From Streptococcus chenjunshii (GTDB taxonomy: Bacteria > Bacillota > Bacilli > Lactobacillales > Streptococcaceae): 64,000 nt of DNA. This document shows, piece by piece, positions 7,929 to 17,314 of this stretch. Location of the stretch: contig NZ_CP031733.1 in assembly GCF_003086355.1 (NCBI RefSeq), positions 2,046,001 to 2,110,000 of the forward strand, written 5' to 3'. The notes beneath the pieces are model-generated. The model was given only the letters and a program-made list of their open reading frames with translations. It was not told the DNA's origin and made no database searches. The position numbers were made by a program, and so were the translations under genes. Numbering within the stretch: position 1 is the first letter of the stretch; each line of letters opens with the position of its first letter.

Positions 7929-8960
7929 CTAACGATCGCCTGATTTAGGGTCAAAAGCATCACGAAGCCCATCGCCTAAGAGTATAAAGCCCAGCGAAAT
8001 AAAGACCAGAGCCAGAGACGGAAGCATAACCTGATACGGATAATACTGCAGATTTTCCTGTGCATCGGTAATCAGCGATCCCAGAGATGCTGTCGGCGGT
8101 TTGACGCCTAAATTAATTGCTGACAGCACCGCTTCATACATGATCGCGTTAGGAACAGTCATCATAATCTGGACAATAATAATTCCTGAAATATTAGGAA
8201 GAATATGCTTGAAAGAAATTTTAGGCCTGCTTTCTCCTAAAGACCGTGCGGCCAAAACAAATTCACGTTCTCGGTAAGACAGAGTCAAGTTCCTGACTTG
8301 ACGCGCCATCGCTGTCCATCCGACAATAGCAATCGAAATGATAATCGACATTACACCGCTTCCAAGAAGCAGACCCAGCATCGTCACAATGACCAAGTTG
8401 GGAATCGAAGAAATGATTTCAATAATCCGCTGCATCACCGTATCGACCCGACCTCCGATATAGCCGGAAATTAAGCCGTAGGTTACTCCGATGATAAGGT
8501 CAATAAAGGTAGCCGCAATAGCGATAAGCAGAGAAATTCTGACCCCGACAATGATACGTTTAGCAATACTTCGTCCAAGATTGTCAGTCCCTAAAATAAA
8601 CTTAGTTCCTTCAGGAACTCCCTGATCAGCGTAAACATCTGTCGATTCTGTATTTCCGGCATAAGTGATAGTTCCATTCCAAAAAGGGAGACTGTCACTT
8701 ATTTTGGGCGGAAGGTTACGGTATACAGTCACTTCTTTAGTATTAAATTTATTAGCCTCATTTTGAGGAACAAAGATGACAGAGACCATTGAAAACAGAA
8801 TCAGAAAAAGCAGGAACCACATTGAGATAACTCCCAGCCTGTTTTTCTTCAGCCGCCGCCATGCGTCCTGTATAAAGGAAAGAGCTGGCTTTTCAATTTT
8901 TTCTTGAGAGCTGGCTGAGCCCACCCCAACAAGTTTAAACATTTCATTTTTATTTGCCAT
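7929..8960 (-). CDS. oppC: oligopeptide ABC transporter permease OppC
   Basis: A 343-aa inner-channel permease. A cytoplasmic N-terminus leads into a first membrane helix (LGVISMWFLLFLILFSMV), then an extracytoplasmic loop and the BPD-transporter domain with the EAA loop (AARSLGESRPKISFKHILPN) that docks to OppD/F. The ATG at 8960 (MANKNEMF) is preferred to an upstream in-frame codon because GGAGAA lies 6 bp before it and it starts just after the oppB stop. Confidence 0.94.
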   Translation of the reverse strand: MANKNEMFKLVGVGSASSQEKIEKPALSFIQDAWRRLKKNRLGVISMWFLLFLILFSMVSVIFVPQNEANKFNTKEVTVYRNLPPKISDSLPFWNGTITYAGNTESTDVYADQGVPEGTKFILGTDNLGRSIAKRIIVGVRISLLIAIAATFIDLIIGVTYGLISGYIGGRVDTVMQRIIEIISSIPNLVIVTMLGLLLGSGVMSIIISIAIVGWTAMARQVRNLTLSYREREFVLAARSLGESRPKISFKHILPNISGIIIVQIMMTVPNAIMYEAVLSAINLGVKPPTASLGSLITDAQENLQYYPYQVMLPSLALVFISLGFILLGDGLRDAFDPKSGDR

Positions 8961-8970
8961 CACATTCTCC

Positions 8971-9885
8971 TTACTGCAAGCGCACACGAGGGTCGACAAT
9001 ACTTGTGATAATATCGGTAATCAAAATTGCGGCCATCAGCATTACAGCATACACAATTGTTGTCCCCATAATAACCGGATAATCCTTAGTAGGGATTGAG
9101 GTAACAAACTGCTGGCCGATGCCGGGAATTGAAAAAATCTGTTCAATCAAAGCAGAACCTGTCAGCAGATTAGCAGCCAAAGGACCAACCAAAGTCAGAA
9201 CCGGAATCATCGAATTTCGATAAGCGTGTTTATTGACAACCTGCCGTTCAGTCAGACCTTTAGCTCTGGCCAGCTGAATATAGTCAGAATTCAGCGTTTC
9301 GATCATCTGGCTTCTAAAAAAGCGGGTGACCTGAGCCATAACCGGAATTGCCAAAGCCAGTGAAGGCAGAATAGTCTGCGCAAAAGTGCCCCAGCCGGCC
9401 AGAGGAAAGAGTCCCCATTTAAAGCCGAAATAGTCCAAAAGGATCAGACCAATAATAAAAGCAGGGACCGAAATTCCCAAGGTTGAAATAATACTCAGTG
9501 TATTATCCAGCCAGTTATTTTTATTGCGCGCTGAAGCAGCACCGACAAAAAGCCCTGCCAACAAACCGATAATTAAGGCTTGTACACCAAGGTGAACAGA
9601 GACTCCCAGCCGCTGAGCAATCAAACGGGAGACGGGCTGATTGATGGATTGGTAGCTGGTTCCAAAATCACCATGCAGAACATCAAAAAGATACTTCAGA
9701 TACTGCTGCCAGATGGGTTTATCCAGTCCGTACTGCTTATTCATCAAAGCAACCATTTCATCTGTCAGTTTAGGATTGTTGTAAGGGGTCCCAGGCAGTA
9801 TCTGCATGAGGAAAAACGAAAGGGTCACAACAACCCAGAGTGTCACAAGAAGAATCGCAACACGCTTAAGAATATATTTAGCCAT
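8971..9885 (-). CDS. oppB: oligopeptide ABC transporter permease OppB
   Basis: A 304-aa permease beginning MAKYILKRVAILLVTLW, with six predicted membrane helices and the EAA motif (ARAKGLTERQVVNKHAYRN) near residue 210. The ATG at 9885 with GAAGGAAAG upstream is chosen; a longer in-frame extension would run through the tandem hairpins before the gene and has no ribosome site. It forms the peptide channel with OppC and follows oppA after a 110-bp structured gap. Confidence 0.94.
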   Translation of the reverse strand: MAKYILKRVAILLVTLWVVVTLSFFLMQILPGTPYNNPKLTDEMVALMNKQYGLDKPIWQQYLKYLFDVLHGDFGTSYQSINQPVSRLIAQRLGVSVHLGVQALIIGLLAGLFVGAASARNKNNWLDNTLSIISTLGISVPAFIIGLILLDYFGFKWGLFPLAGWGTFAQTILPSLALAIPVMAQVTRFFRSQMIETLNSDYIQLARAKGLTERQVVNKHAYRNSMIPVLTLVGPLAANLLTGSALIEQIFSIPGIGQQFVTSIPTKDYPVIMGTTIVYAVMLMAAILITDIITSIVDPRVRLQ

Positions 9886-9903
9886 AATCTTTCCTTCTCT
9901 AAT

Positions 9904-9970
9904 TTGCTTTTGTTGGGAGAAAAATTTTTTCTCCCAACAAAAGCAAGAATTGGAACCAGCCAATTCTTGC
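9904..9970 (-). promoter_or_regulatory. two overlapping hairpins between oppA and oppB
   Basis: Reading along the transcript, an 11-bp stem with a 6-nt loop (9943-9953 with 9960-9970) is followed by TTTTGTT, like an intrinsic terminator. A much longer, near-perfect palindrome (9904-9924 with 9926-9946) comes next and shares the GCAA arm with the first. The two stems cannot both form completely. This fits partial termination or 3'-end protection that raises OppA over the membrane subunits. Confidence 0.7.
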
Positions 9971-9995
9971 CAATTATTTACTGTTTTACCGAAAA

Positions 9996-11645
9996 TTATT
10001 TGGTATCTTTGTAGGCATAAGTGAAGTCAACGCTCAAGCCTGTAGAATTACGTACAAGACCTTTAATATCAGGGTTTTGCAGAGCTTCTGTCTTGCGGAA
10101 GTAAATAGGATTATACAAAGCATTGTCATAAAGTGCCTTTTCAGCCGCTTTATAGTCAGCCGCAGCCGCATCAGGATCTAAAGCATCTGTTGTGATAGCC
10201 TTATTATAAGCTTCATCATAATCACTGTTTGAGAACTTCCCATAATTATAAGGGGCATCTGTTGTAAACAAGCCGTAGAAGGTAGAACCTTCAGGATAAT
10301 CACCGCCCCAAAGCACTAAAGCAACCTCAAAATTCTGGTTCTTAGTATCGTCCAGACGCTGTTTAAAGGTCACAAATTTTTCTTCAACTGTCAGCCCCGG
10401 AAGAGCTTCTTCCCATGTTTGTTTGATATAATCAGCAGCTGCCTTAGCTACAGGGTTATCTGAATCAGCAGTGATTGTCAGCGTCAAAGAATCCGTCCCA
10501 ACTTCAGCTAAACCTTCTTTGAAGAGTTTCGCTGCTTCATCCGCATCATACTGATAACCTGGGGAAACATATTCAGCCAAATCAGTATCATCAGATAACT
10601 TAGCAAGATCTGTCGGCACCAGAGCCGTTGCAGCTGAAGAACCTGTATCAGTTGCCGCTTCAACAATCCCTTCACGGTCGGTCGCTAAGTTGAGCGCTTG
10701 ACGCACCTTGGTATTAGTCAGTGCCGGAATTGAACCTGTCTGATTATAGACCATATAGGAAGTCACAGCTTCCGGAACATCTACAACGTCTTTATTGCTT
10801 TTATTGGCATTGTAAATCGCTGAAGTGGCAGAAATGTTAGCTAGATCAAGCTCACCGTTTTTATACATCTGCACTGCTGTATCCGGTTTTTTGATGGTCT
10901 GAACATTGATCTTTTCTGTTTTAACATTATCAGCATCCCAGTATTCTTCGTTTTTAACAAGAGTAAAGGTACCGCTCGTACCATTCCAATCTTCAACCGT
11001 ATAAGGGCCTGAGTAAAGTGAATCCTCCGACGTTGTCGCATAGTCATCTCCGGCTTTTTCAACAAAGTCTTTGCTCTGCGGCATAAAATTGACGAAAGAC
11101 AGATAATAGATAAACTGCGGTGCAGGATCTGTCAGCGTAAAGATAACCTTATTGCCGTCTGCCTTAACTCCCAGTTCATCGAGGTTTGTAGTTGTCCCAT
11201 CATTGATCTTGTCCGCATTAAGGAGGTGAGCTTCTACAGCTAAATAAGCATACTCTGAAGCTGTTTTCGGATCAACAATCCGCTGCCAGGAGTAAACAAA
11301 ATCTTCAGCTGTCAGTTCACTGCCGTCAGACCATTTCAAATCGTCGCGCAAAGTTGCTGTATAGGTCAGGCCGTCATCGGAGACATCAACCTTTTTCGCT
11401 AAATCAGGAACCGCTTCCCCATCTTCATTAATACGAAGAAGATTTCCGCCGGAATTGCCGATAGCAATTGAAGAATAGGTGTCAGTTACTTTTGAAATAT
11501 CCAAAGTGGAAATTTCAATAGGAGTGTACCAATTAATTTCGGTACTTGATTGAGTGTTGCTGCCGCAAGCTGCTAAAACAGCAGCGGAAACAAGAGCAGT
11601 CGCTCCAAGACTAATGCGTTTCCATAAGCGAGTGTTTAAGGCCAT
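9996..11645 (-). CDS. oppA: oligopeptide-binding lipoprotein OppA
   Basis: A 549-aa extracellular peptide-binding protein (SBP family 5). The signal peptide ends in a lipobox (VLAAC) with the lipidated Cys at 27. Family features include WYTPIEISTLD near the start and LKWSDGSELTAEDFVYSWQR near 103-122. It captures peptides and hands them to OppB/C. ATG at 11645 has AGGAGGGC upstream. It is the promoter-proximal gene, and a hairpin pair follows it, which would favour excess of binding protein over transporter. In related species this or a similar protein imports pheromones; that is not shown here. Confidence 0.95.
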   Translation of the reverse strand: MALNTRLWKRISLGATALVSAAVLAACGSNTQSSTEINWYTPIEISTLDISKVTDTYSSIAIGNSGGNLLRINEDGEAVPDLAKKVDVSDDGLTYTATLRDDLKWSDGSELTAEDFVYSWQRIVDPKTASEYAYLAVEAHLLNADKINDGTTTNLDELGVKADGNKVIFTLTDPAPQFIYYLSFVNFMPQSKDFVEKAGDDYATTSEDSLYSGPYTVEDWNGTSGTFTLVKNEEYWDADNVKTEKINVQTIKKPDTAVQMYKNGELDLANISATSAIYNANKSNKDVVDVPEAVTSYMVYNQTGSIPALTNTKVRQALNLATDREGIVEAATDTGSSAATALVPTDLAKLSDDTDLAEYVSPGYQYDADEAAKLFKEGLAEVGTDSLTLTITADSDNPVAKAAADYIKQTWEEALPGLTVEEKFVTFKQRLDDTKNQNFEVALVLWGGDYPEGSTFYGLFTTDAPYNYGKFSNSDYDEAYNKAITTDALDPDAAAADYKAAEKALYDNALYNPIYFRKTEALQNPDIKGLVRNSTGLSVDFTYAYKDTK

Positions 11646-11686
11646 ATCAAGCCCTCCTATAATTTTCTTTTCATTTTTGTAGTACC

Positions 11687-11695
11687 ATTATACCA
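11687..11695 (-). promoter_or_regulatory. oppA promoter, extended -10
   Basis: Reverse-strand TGGTATAAT is an exact extended -10 (TGnTATAAT), about 42 bp upstream of oppA. No good -35 is spaced 17 bp away, as is usual for extended -10 promoters. Confidence 0.65.
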
Positions 11696-11749
11696 TAAAA
11701 TTTCCTTAATCAAAGTATTTTTATAACAGAAAATATTGTTGTGATTTTA

Positions 11750-11758
11750 TGATATAAT
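11750..11758 (+). promoter_or_regulatory. promoter of the D,D-carboxypeptidase gene, extended -10
   Basis: TGATATAAT on the forward strand, 30 bp before the ATG at 11789. It diverges from the oppA promoter about 60 bp away. No clear -35 is visible. Confidence 0.65.
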
Positions 11759-11788
11759 AAATCAAGAAAATATCTGGAAGGGATAACA

Positions 11789-13018
11789 ATGAAAAAACTA
11801 CTGGGGTTTATTTTTATACTGCTGAGTCTTTGGGGAGGAGCCGTAAGAGCTGATGATTTTGAGGCCGAAGCCGAGCACGCCTTAGCTGTTGAGGTGTCCA
11901 CAGGAAAAATCCTCTATGAAAAAGATGCGGCAACACCTGACGGTATTGCCTCTATGACAAAGATTTTAACAGTTTATCTAGTTTATAAAGAGATCGATCA
12001 GGGGCATCTCAGCTGGGACAGTAAGGTCCCTATATCCGACTATGCCTATGACCTAACAGCCAATTCCGATGCCAGCAATGTCCCCATGGAAGACAGGGAA
12101 TATACCGTCGAACAGCTGGTTAACGCAGCCTTAATCGCCAGCGCTAACAGCGCAGCCATTGCCTTAGCTGAGCACATTGCCGGTTCTGAAACGGCCTTTG
12201 TTGATATGATGCAGGCCCAGCTGCAGGAATGGGGCATCTATGACGCCAGTCTGGTCAACGCTTCCGGCCTCAATAATAGTTATCTCGGGGAACATATTTA
12301 TCCGGACTCAGATGCGAATGCTGAAAATCAAATGAGTGCTTTAGATATTGCGATTATTGCCCGCCATTTGATTACCGAGTATCCGGATGTCCTCAATATT
12401 ACTCAGAAAACCAGTGCTGTATTTGCCGGCACCGCTATAAATACTTATAATTATATGCTGCCTGATATGCCTTATGCCCGAGAAGGGGTCGATGGACTTA
12501 AGACAGGAACAACAGAAGCAGCTGGCCCCTGTTTCGTTGCTACGTCAACGGAAAACGGGATGCGGATAATTTCGGTCGTAATGAATGCCGAAGCCGGTGA
12601 GGGAAATGATTATGCCCGCTTTGAAGTCACCAATAATATCTTAAACTATGTTCAAGATAATTTTGAACTGACGACACTTCTCGCTGCTGGAGAAAGTTAT
12701 AGGGACAGCGAGGGAGTCGTTCTTGATGGCAAGGCAAAAACGGTGGCTGCAGTTGCTAAATCAGACTTAAAAGTTGTCCAAAAAAAATCCGCCGATCAAG
12801 CTGGCAGTTTATCTCTAGATATCAACACATCTACTGCCCCAGTTCGTAAAGGGCAGACTATAGGAACGGCCACCTTCTCAGATGGCAATATCATAGGCAG
12901 CGGATATCTTCAGGCACCGCCGAATATCGAACTGGTGACTAAAAACGAAGTGGAGCGCAGTTTCTTCTTAAAGGTTTGGTGGAACCATTTTGTCAACTAT
13001 GTCAACGAAAAGCTCTAG
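11789..13018 (+). CDS. dacA: D-alanyl-D-alanine carboxypeptidase (PBP5/DacA type)
   Basis: A 409-aa low-molecular-weight penicillin-binding protein that trims the terminal D-Ala from peptidoglycan pentapeptides outside the membrane. A signal peptide (about 1-21) is followed by the S11 domain with SMTK (55-58), SAN (118-120) and KTG (238-240), so all three active-site motifs are present. A C-terminal beta domain and a terminal amphipathic helix rich in Trp/Phe (from about 388) would hold it on the outer membrane face. It is a single gene between its own promoter and a strong terminator. Confidence 0.93.
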   Translation: MKKLLGFIFILLSLWGGAVRADDFEAEAEHALAVEVSTGKILYEKDAATPDGIASMTKILTVYLVYKEIDQGHLSWDSKVPISDYAYDLTANSDASNVPMEDREYTVEQLVNAALIASANSAAIALAEHIAGSETAFVDMMQAQLQEWGIYDASLVNASGLNNSYLGEHIYPDSDANAENQMSALDIAIIARHLITEYPDVLNITQKTSAVFAGTAINTYNYMLPDMPYAREGVDGLKTGTTEAAGPCFVATSTENGMRIISVVMNAEAGEGNDYARFEVTNNILNYVQDNFELTTLLAAGESYRDSEGVVLDGKAKTVAAVAKSDLKVVQKKSADQAGSLSLDINTSTAPVRKGQTIGTATFSDGNIIGSGYLQAPPNIELVTKNEVERSFFLKVWWNHFVNYVNEKL

Positions 13019-13065
13019 CATCGGTCTTTTGCAAAACTGATTGAACTGTCTTGTACTTTGAAAAA

Positions 13066-13098
13066 AACAGCCAGACACTTGCTGTCTGGTTGTTTTTA
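13066..13098. terminator. bidirectional rho-independent terminator
   Basis: Stem CAGCCAGACA / TGTCTGGTTG with a short loop, flanked by an A-run on the left and TTTTT on the right. It can end both the carboxypeptidase transcript (forward) and the lipoprotein transcript (reverse). Confidence 0.85.
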
Positions 13099-13141
13099 TG
13101 CAGTTCAATTTTTTTGAGACTTCTTTCAGCAGGAATCTTGA

Positions 13142-13921
13142 TCAAATATTGTCTGTTGTTGGCGCATTAAAAACGGAATCGCTGACTTTATTCCAGTCAG
13201 AATAGCTGCCGTCAACATCCATCACCAGTTTCCCTTTGCTTCCGCTGTAGTTTAAGCTCAAATCAAAACCTGTTAAATAGAATGTTTTTTTATCAAAACT
13301 GATTTCAAAATCCTTGTCAACTTCTGTCTGTTCCACACCTGTCAAAGTGAGATTCAGCTCATCGCTAAAAAGAGAGATGATATCAATGTTTTGACTGCGC
13401 AGGTTCAGAACATAAGCGTCATCCTCCTCTTCAATTGTCAGGTCATCAGCCATATTATAAATAATATCTAAAAAAGAAAAATAATCAGGATCCAAGTCAA
13501 CTGTATCCAATTTTCCGCTGGTCCACTGATTGTCTTCAGACGTTCGCTGGTAATAGTCGAATTTATTCCCATCTGTTTGAGTGATAATGTCCTCTTCGTA
13601 GGAAACGGTGCCGTTGTTTTCGTCTTCAATCTTTAAGTTTACACCGATTAAATCACCGTTGTTGTATTGTGACTGAGCCGAAAAATCTTGATGGCTGCTG
13701 CCAGAATTCGATTTTATATCCACTGACATATCCAAGGCTACGGAGGTCATTTGATTATTTTTGTTCGCTTTCCTGACCTTCTTCAGCAGCTGTTCAACTG
13801 TTAATTCTTTTTGGGTGCTTGATGATGTTTTGGCTGTTTGGCTATTGGTCGTTGTTCGGCAAGCAGCTAAACAGAGAAAAGCAAGCAAACAGACAAAACC
13901 ATAATAAAACTTTCTTTTCAT
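13142..13921 (-). CDS. putative lipoprotein (LppX/DUF6612-like), function unknown
   Basis: A 259-aa secreted protein whose signal peptide ends in LAAC with Cys21 as the lipidation site, followed by a Ser/Thr-rich linker. The rest is a predominantly beta pattern (alternating short strands such as VALDMSVDIKS, KGKLVMDVDGSYSDW), which resembles the LolA/LppX-type half-barrel lipoproteins. The acidic patch TIEEEDDAY is in the middle. I do not recognise a specific function. ATG at 13921 has AGGAGG upstream. It is transcribed alone towards the shared terminator. Confidence 0.75.
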   Translation of the reverse strand: MKRKFYYGFVCLLAFLCLAACRTTTNSQTAKTSSSTQKELTVEQLLKKVRKANKNNQMTSVALDMSVDIKSNSGSSHQDFSAQSQYNNGDLIGVNLKIEDENNGTVSYEEDIITQTDGNKFDYYQRTSEDNQWTSGKLDTVDLDPDYFSFLDIIYNMADDLTIEEEDDAYVLNLRSQNIDIISLFSDELNLTLTGVEQTEVDKDFEISFDKKTFYLTGFDLSLNYSGSKGKLVMDVDGSYSDWNKVSDSVFNAPTTDNI

Positions 13922-14074
13922 ACATATTCCTCCTAATAGACATTATTATATCACTTTTTTGAAAGCTTTTTCATAATCCTTTAAAACTGTTAAAAACTTG
14001 TAACAATGCCAGAAGAACCGATCCTCAATGATAATAGCCAAGAGGCGGATACAGCCGAACAAAGTTTTGAGGTC

Positions 14075-14116
14075 AAAAAAGCGTTTGGTTCAGGTATCCC
14101 CGAATCAAACGCTTTT
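14075..14116 (-). terminator. terminator of the suf operon
   Basis: Reverse-strand stem AAAGCGTTTG...CAAACGCTTTTTT just after the sufB stop; a strong stem followed by a T-run. Confidence 0.85.
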
Positions 14117-14144
14117 GCAATCCTAACAACAATCCGTAGCATCT

Positions 14145-15563
14145 CTAACCTACGGAACCTTCCATTTCATAACTGATTAAGCGATTCAGCTCAACAGCAT
14201 ATTCCATTGGCAACTCTTTTGTAAAGGGCTCAACAAATCCCATGACAATCATCTCAGTAGCCTGACTTTCAGTTAGCCCCCGACTCATCAGATAGTAGAG
14301 CTGTTCTTCAGAAATTTTCGAAACCTTGGCCTCATGTTCAAGGGCGACCTGAGAGTTATGAATTTCATTGAAAGGAATGGTATCCGATGCCGAAATGTCA
14401 TCCATAATAATCGTATCACATTCAATATGGCTGACAGACTTTTTGGACGTTTTAGCAAAAGTGACCTGCCCCCGATAATCTACTTTTCCTCCTCCCTTAG
14501 CTATCGATTTAGAAACAATTGACGAAGACGTATGTGGAGCATTGTGAATCATCTTAGCTCCGGTATCCTGATGCTGTCCTTTATTTGCAAAAGCAATGGA
14601 AAGCATGGTTCCGCGCGCACCTTCCCCATCTAAAATAACCGCCGGATATTTCATTGTTGTTTTGGCACCCAAGTTGCCGTCAATCCACTCCACAGTAGCA
14701 TCTCTAGCTGCCTTTGCCCGTTTTGTTACCAGATTATAGACATTATCAGACCAGTTTTGAATGGTTGTATAGCGCATGTAGCTGCCTTCAAGAGCGAAAA
14801 TCTCAACAACTGCTGCATGAAGGCTGTTTGTAGAATAGGTCGGAGCTGTGCAGCCTTCGACATAATGTACGCTGGCCCCTTCGTCAACAATAATTAGGGT
14901 TCGCTCAAACTGGCCAGTATTTTGGTTATTAATTCGGAAATAAGTCTGCAGAGGAATTTCCAGTTCCACCCCTTTGGGAACATAAATAAAGGTCCCTCCT
15001 GACCAGACCGCTGAGTTTAAAGCCGCCAATTTGTTGTCTGTGGGCGGTACCAATTTAGCAAAATACTGTTTAAAAAGCTCAGGGTATTCTTTAAGGGCAG
15101 AGTCAGTATCTGTAAACACAATTCCCAGTTTATCATATTCATCTTTCATATTATGATAAACAACTTCTGATTCATACTGAGCGGAGGCTCCAGCTAAATA
15201 AGCGCGTTCTGCCTCAGGAATACCGATTCGCTCAAAGGTTTCTTTGATTTTATCAGGCACTTCTTCCCATGTTCTGGCCGGCTTGTCAGAAGGCTTTTGG
15301 TAGTATATCAAATCTTCAAAATCAATAGCTGATAAATCTGGCCCCCAGTCCTGCATGGGCATCTTATTAAAAATCTCTAAAGACTTAAGCCGGAACTCCA
15401 GCATCCATTCCGGCTCATTTTTTGCAGCTGACAGCTCACGGATAACCCGCTCATTCAATCCCTTACCTGTTGAATAGACAGGGTCAACATCATCGTGAAA
15501 ACCAAATTTATATTCTCCCAGATCAATTGGTTTAGGCTCAATTTTTTCGTTTGTTTCTGCCAT
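14145..15563 (-). CDS. sufB: Fe-S cluster assembly scaffold protein SufB
   Basis: A 472-aa subunit of the SufBCD complex, which builds Fe-S clusters using sulfur delivered by SufS/SufU. The right-handed beta-helix family pattern is clear ([32 protein letters not shown], and the C-terminal [21 protein letters not shown]). The Cys in VEGCTAP matches a conserved SufB Cys. ATG at 15563 (MAETNEK) is preferred because GGGAGAC stands before it; a longer frame lacks a site. It is the last gene of sufC-D-S-U-B. Confidence 0.96.
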   Translation of the reverse strand: MAETNEKIEPKPIDLGEYKFGFHDDVDPVYSTGKGLNERVIRELSAAKNEPEWMLEFRLKSLEIFNKMPMQDWGPDLSAIDFEDLIYYQKPSDKPARTWEEVPDKIKETFERIGIPEAERAYLAGASAQYESEVVYHNMKDEYDKLGIVFTDTDSALKEYPELFKQYFAKLVPPTDNKLAALNSAVWSGGTFIYVPKGVELEIPLQTYFRINNQNTGQFERTLIIVDEGASVHYVEGCTAPTYSTNSLHAAVVEIFALEGSYMRYTTIQNWSDNVYNLVTKRAKAARDATVEWIDGNLGAKTTMKYPAVILDGEGARGTMLSIAFANKGQHQDTGAKMIHNAPHTSSSIVSKSIAKGGGKVDYRGQVTFAKTSKKSVSHIECDTIIMDDISASDTIPFNEIHNSQVALEHEAKVSKISEEQLYYLMSRGLTESQATEMIVMGFVEPFTKELPMEYAVELNRLISYEMEGSVG

Positions 15564-15620
15564 TGTCTCCCTTTCGCAATTTATATTTTTTATTTTTGGC
15601 GGCACCAGCAGGCCGCTTTT

Positions 15621-16064
15621 CTATTTCTTATTTGCTTTCTGTGATTCGATCGCCATTTTGATTGCATTCCAGGCTAATGTTGCACATTTAATCCGCTGCG
15701 GAAATTTAGAAACACCGGCTAAAAATTCAGCATCCCCCAGCTTTTCCTGATCTGCGCTCTTTTCGCCCTGTACCATTTTTGAAAAAACATCTGCCAGCGC
15801 TAAAACTTCTGAACATGTCTTTCCAAGAACAGCATCAGTCATCATGCTGGCTGATGCCGTTGAAATGGTACAGCCGTCCCCGGCAAAGGCAATATCAGAA
15901 ATATAATCACCATCAAACCGAACGGACAGCGAAATCACATCACCGCAAGTTGGATTGTTAAGCTGGACATGCTCTGCATTCTCTAAAACACCATGGTGGT
16001 GAGGATTTTTAGAATGATCCGCCACCACGGCCATATAAAGGCTATTTAAACTAGAAAGTGCCAT
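15621..16064 (-). CDS. sufU: SufU sulfur-transfer protein
   Basis: A 147-aa zinc-containing sulfur acceptor. It has Cys40 and Asp42 (PTCGD), Cys65 (GDGCTIS) and Cys127 (IKCATL), the three Cys and one Asp expected for zinc binding and sulfur transfer from SufS. The start overlaps the sufS stop by 14 bp and has GGAGTTC before it, so the two are probably translationally coupled. They are known to act as a pair in Gram-positive bacteria. Confidence 0.95.
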   Translation of the reverse strand: MALSSLNSLYMAVVADHSKNPHHHGVLENAEHVQLNNPTCGDVISLSVRFDGDYISDIAFAGDGCTISTASASMMTDAVLGKTCSEVLALADVFSKMVQGEKSADQEKLGDAEFLAGVSKFPQRIKCATLAWNAIKMAIESQKANKK

Positions 16065-17277
16065 GGAAGAACTCCTTTGCTTTAAGAATGGCAGAGATCA
16101 AACGGTCGCAGTCTTCTTTTGTATTGTAAATATACAGGCTGGCACGAACGGCCGACTGGATCCCCAAATGCCGCAGCAAGGGCTGGGCACAATGATGGCC
16201 TGCACGGACAGCAACGCCCTCATAATCGAGCGCTGTTGCAACATCATGCGGATGCAGTCCTGAAAGATTGAACGAAAACACCCCCAAATGCCTGTCAGCT
16301 TTCTGCGGCCCGTAAAGCTCTAAGCCATCAATTGCCTGAAGCTGCGGCAACAGATAAGCTGCTAAATCTTCTTCATGAGCACGAACAGCATCCATTCCCA
16401 AAGTTTCTAAATAGTCCGCTGCGGCTCCAAGAGCGATAGCACCAGCAACATTAGGCGTCCCTGCCTCAAATTTCCAGGGCAGCTCCTTCCAGCTTGCTGT
16501 CTGCTCATAGACGAAATCAATCATCTCACCGCCAAATTCCACAGGAGGCATGTCCTTTAAGACAGATGCTTTCCCATATAAAACACCTATTCCGGTCGGC
16601 CCCAGCATCTTATGTCCGGAAAAAGCAAAAAAATCACAGTCCAAATCCTGAACATCAATCGGAATATGAGGTGCAGACTGAGCACCGTCAACAACCAGAT
16701 AAGCATCATATTTATGAACCAGATGGGCAATTTCTTTAATAGGATTGACACAACCCAGAACGTTTGAAACATGCGCTATACTGACAAACTTTGTTTTGGC
16801 ATTGACCTGCTGCTTTAAACCTTCTAAATCAAGTGCATTATCTTTCAGGTACACATATTTAAGCTTGGCGCCACTTTTACGACAGGCTTCCTGCCAAGGA
16901 ATAAGGTTAGAATGGTGTTCCATGACAGAAATAAGGACCTCATCGTCTGCTTGAAGCACGCCCTGTGCAAAATCAGCCACCCAATTCAAACCAGTTGTTG
17001 TTCCTCTGGTAAAAAGAACTTCTTTGACAGAGGCAGCATTGATAAAACGCCGCAGTTTTTCCCGACTGGCTTCGTAACGGGCAGTTGCTCTTTCCGCAAG
17101 AGTGTGAACCCCGCGATGAACATTAGCATTATCATGCTGGTAGTATTGCTGCAGACTTGCTAAAACCTGCTGGGGCTTTTGTGTCGTCGCAGCATTATCC
17201 AGATAAACCAGCGGTTCGTCATTGACCGTCTGATTTAAAATTGTAAAATCCTGACGGATATCATTCGCATCAAACAT
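16051..17277 (-). CDS. sufS: cysteine desulfurase SufS
   Basis: A 408-aa PLP enzyme that removes sulfur from cysteine as a protein persulfide. Lys223 (SGHKMLGPTG) binds PLP and Cys363 (RAGHHCAQPL) is the catalytic Cys, both in the class II setting. N-terminal LDNAATTQKP is a family hallmark. GGAG lies before the ATG. It is followed by the overlapping sufU, matching the SufS-SufU pair of Firmicutes. Confidence 0.96.
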   Translation of the reverse strand: MFDANDIRQDFTILNQTVNDEPLVYLDNAATTQKPQQVLASLQQYYQHDNANVHRGVHTLAERATARYEASREKLRRFINAASVKEVLFTRGTTTGLNWVADFAQGVLQADDEVLISVMEHHSNLIPWQEACRKSGAKLKYVYLKDNALDLEGLKQQVNAKTKFVSIAHVSNVLGCVNPIKEIAHLVHKYDAYLVVDGAQSAPHIPIDVQDLDCDFFAFSGHKMLGPTGIGVLYGKASVLKDMPPVEFGGEMIDFVYEQTASWKELPWKFEAGTPNVAGAIALGAAADYLETLGMDAVRAHEEDLAAYLLPQLQAIDGLELYGPQKADRHLGVFSFNLSGLHPHDVATALDYEGVAVRAGHHCAQPLLRHLGIQSAVRASLYIYNTKEDCDRLISAILKAKEFFHGTF

Positions 17278-17314
17278 GGAGTTTCTCCTTATCCACCAAG
17301 CACTGTCTCATATA

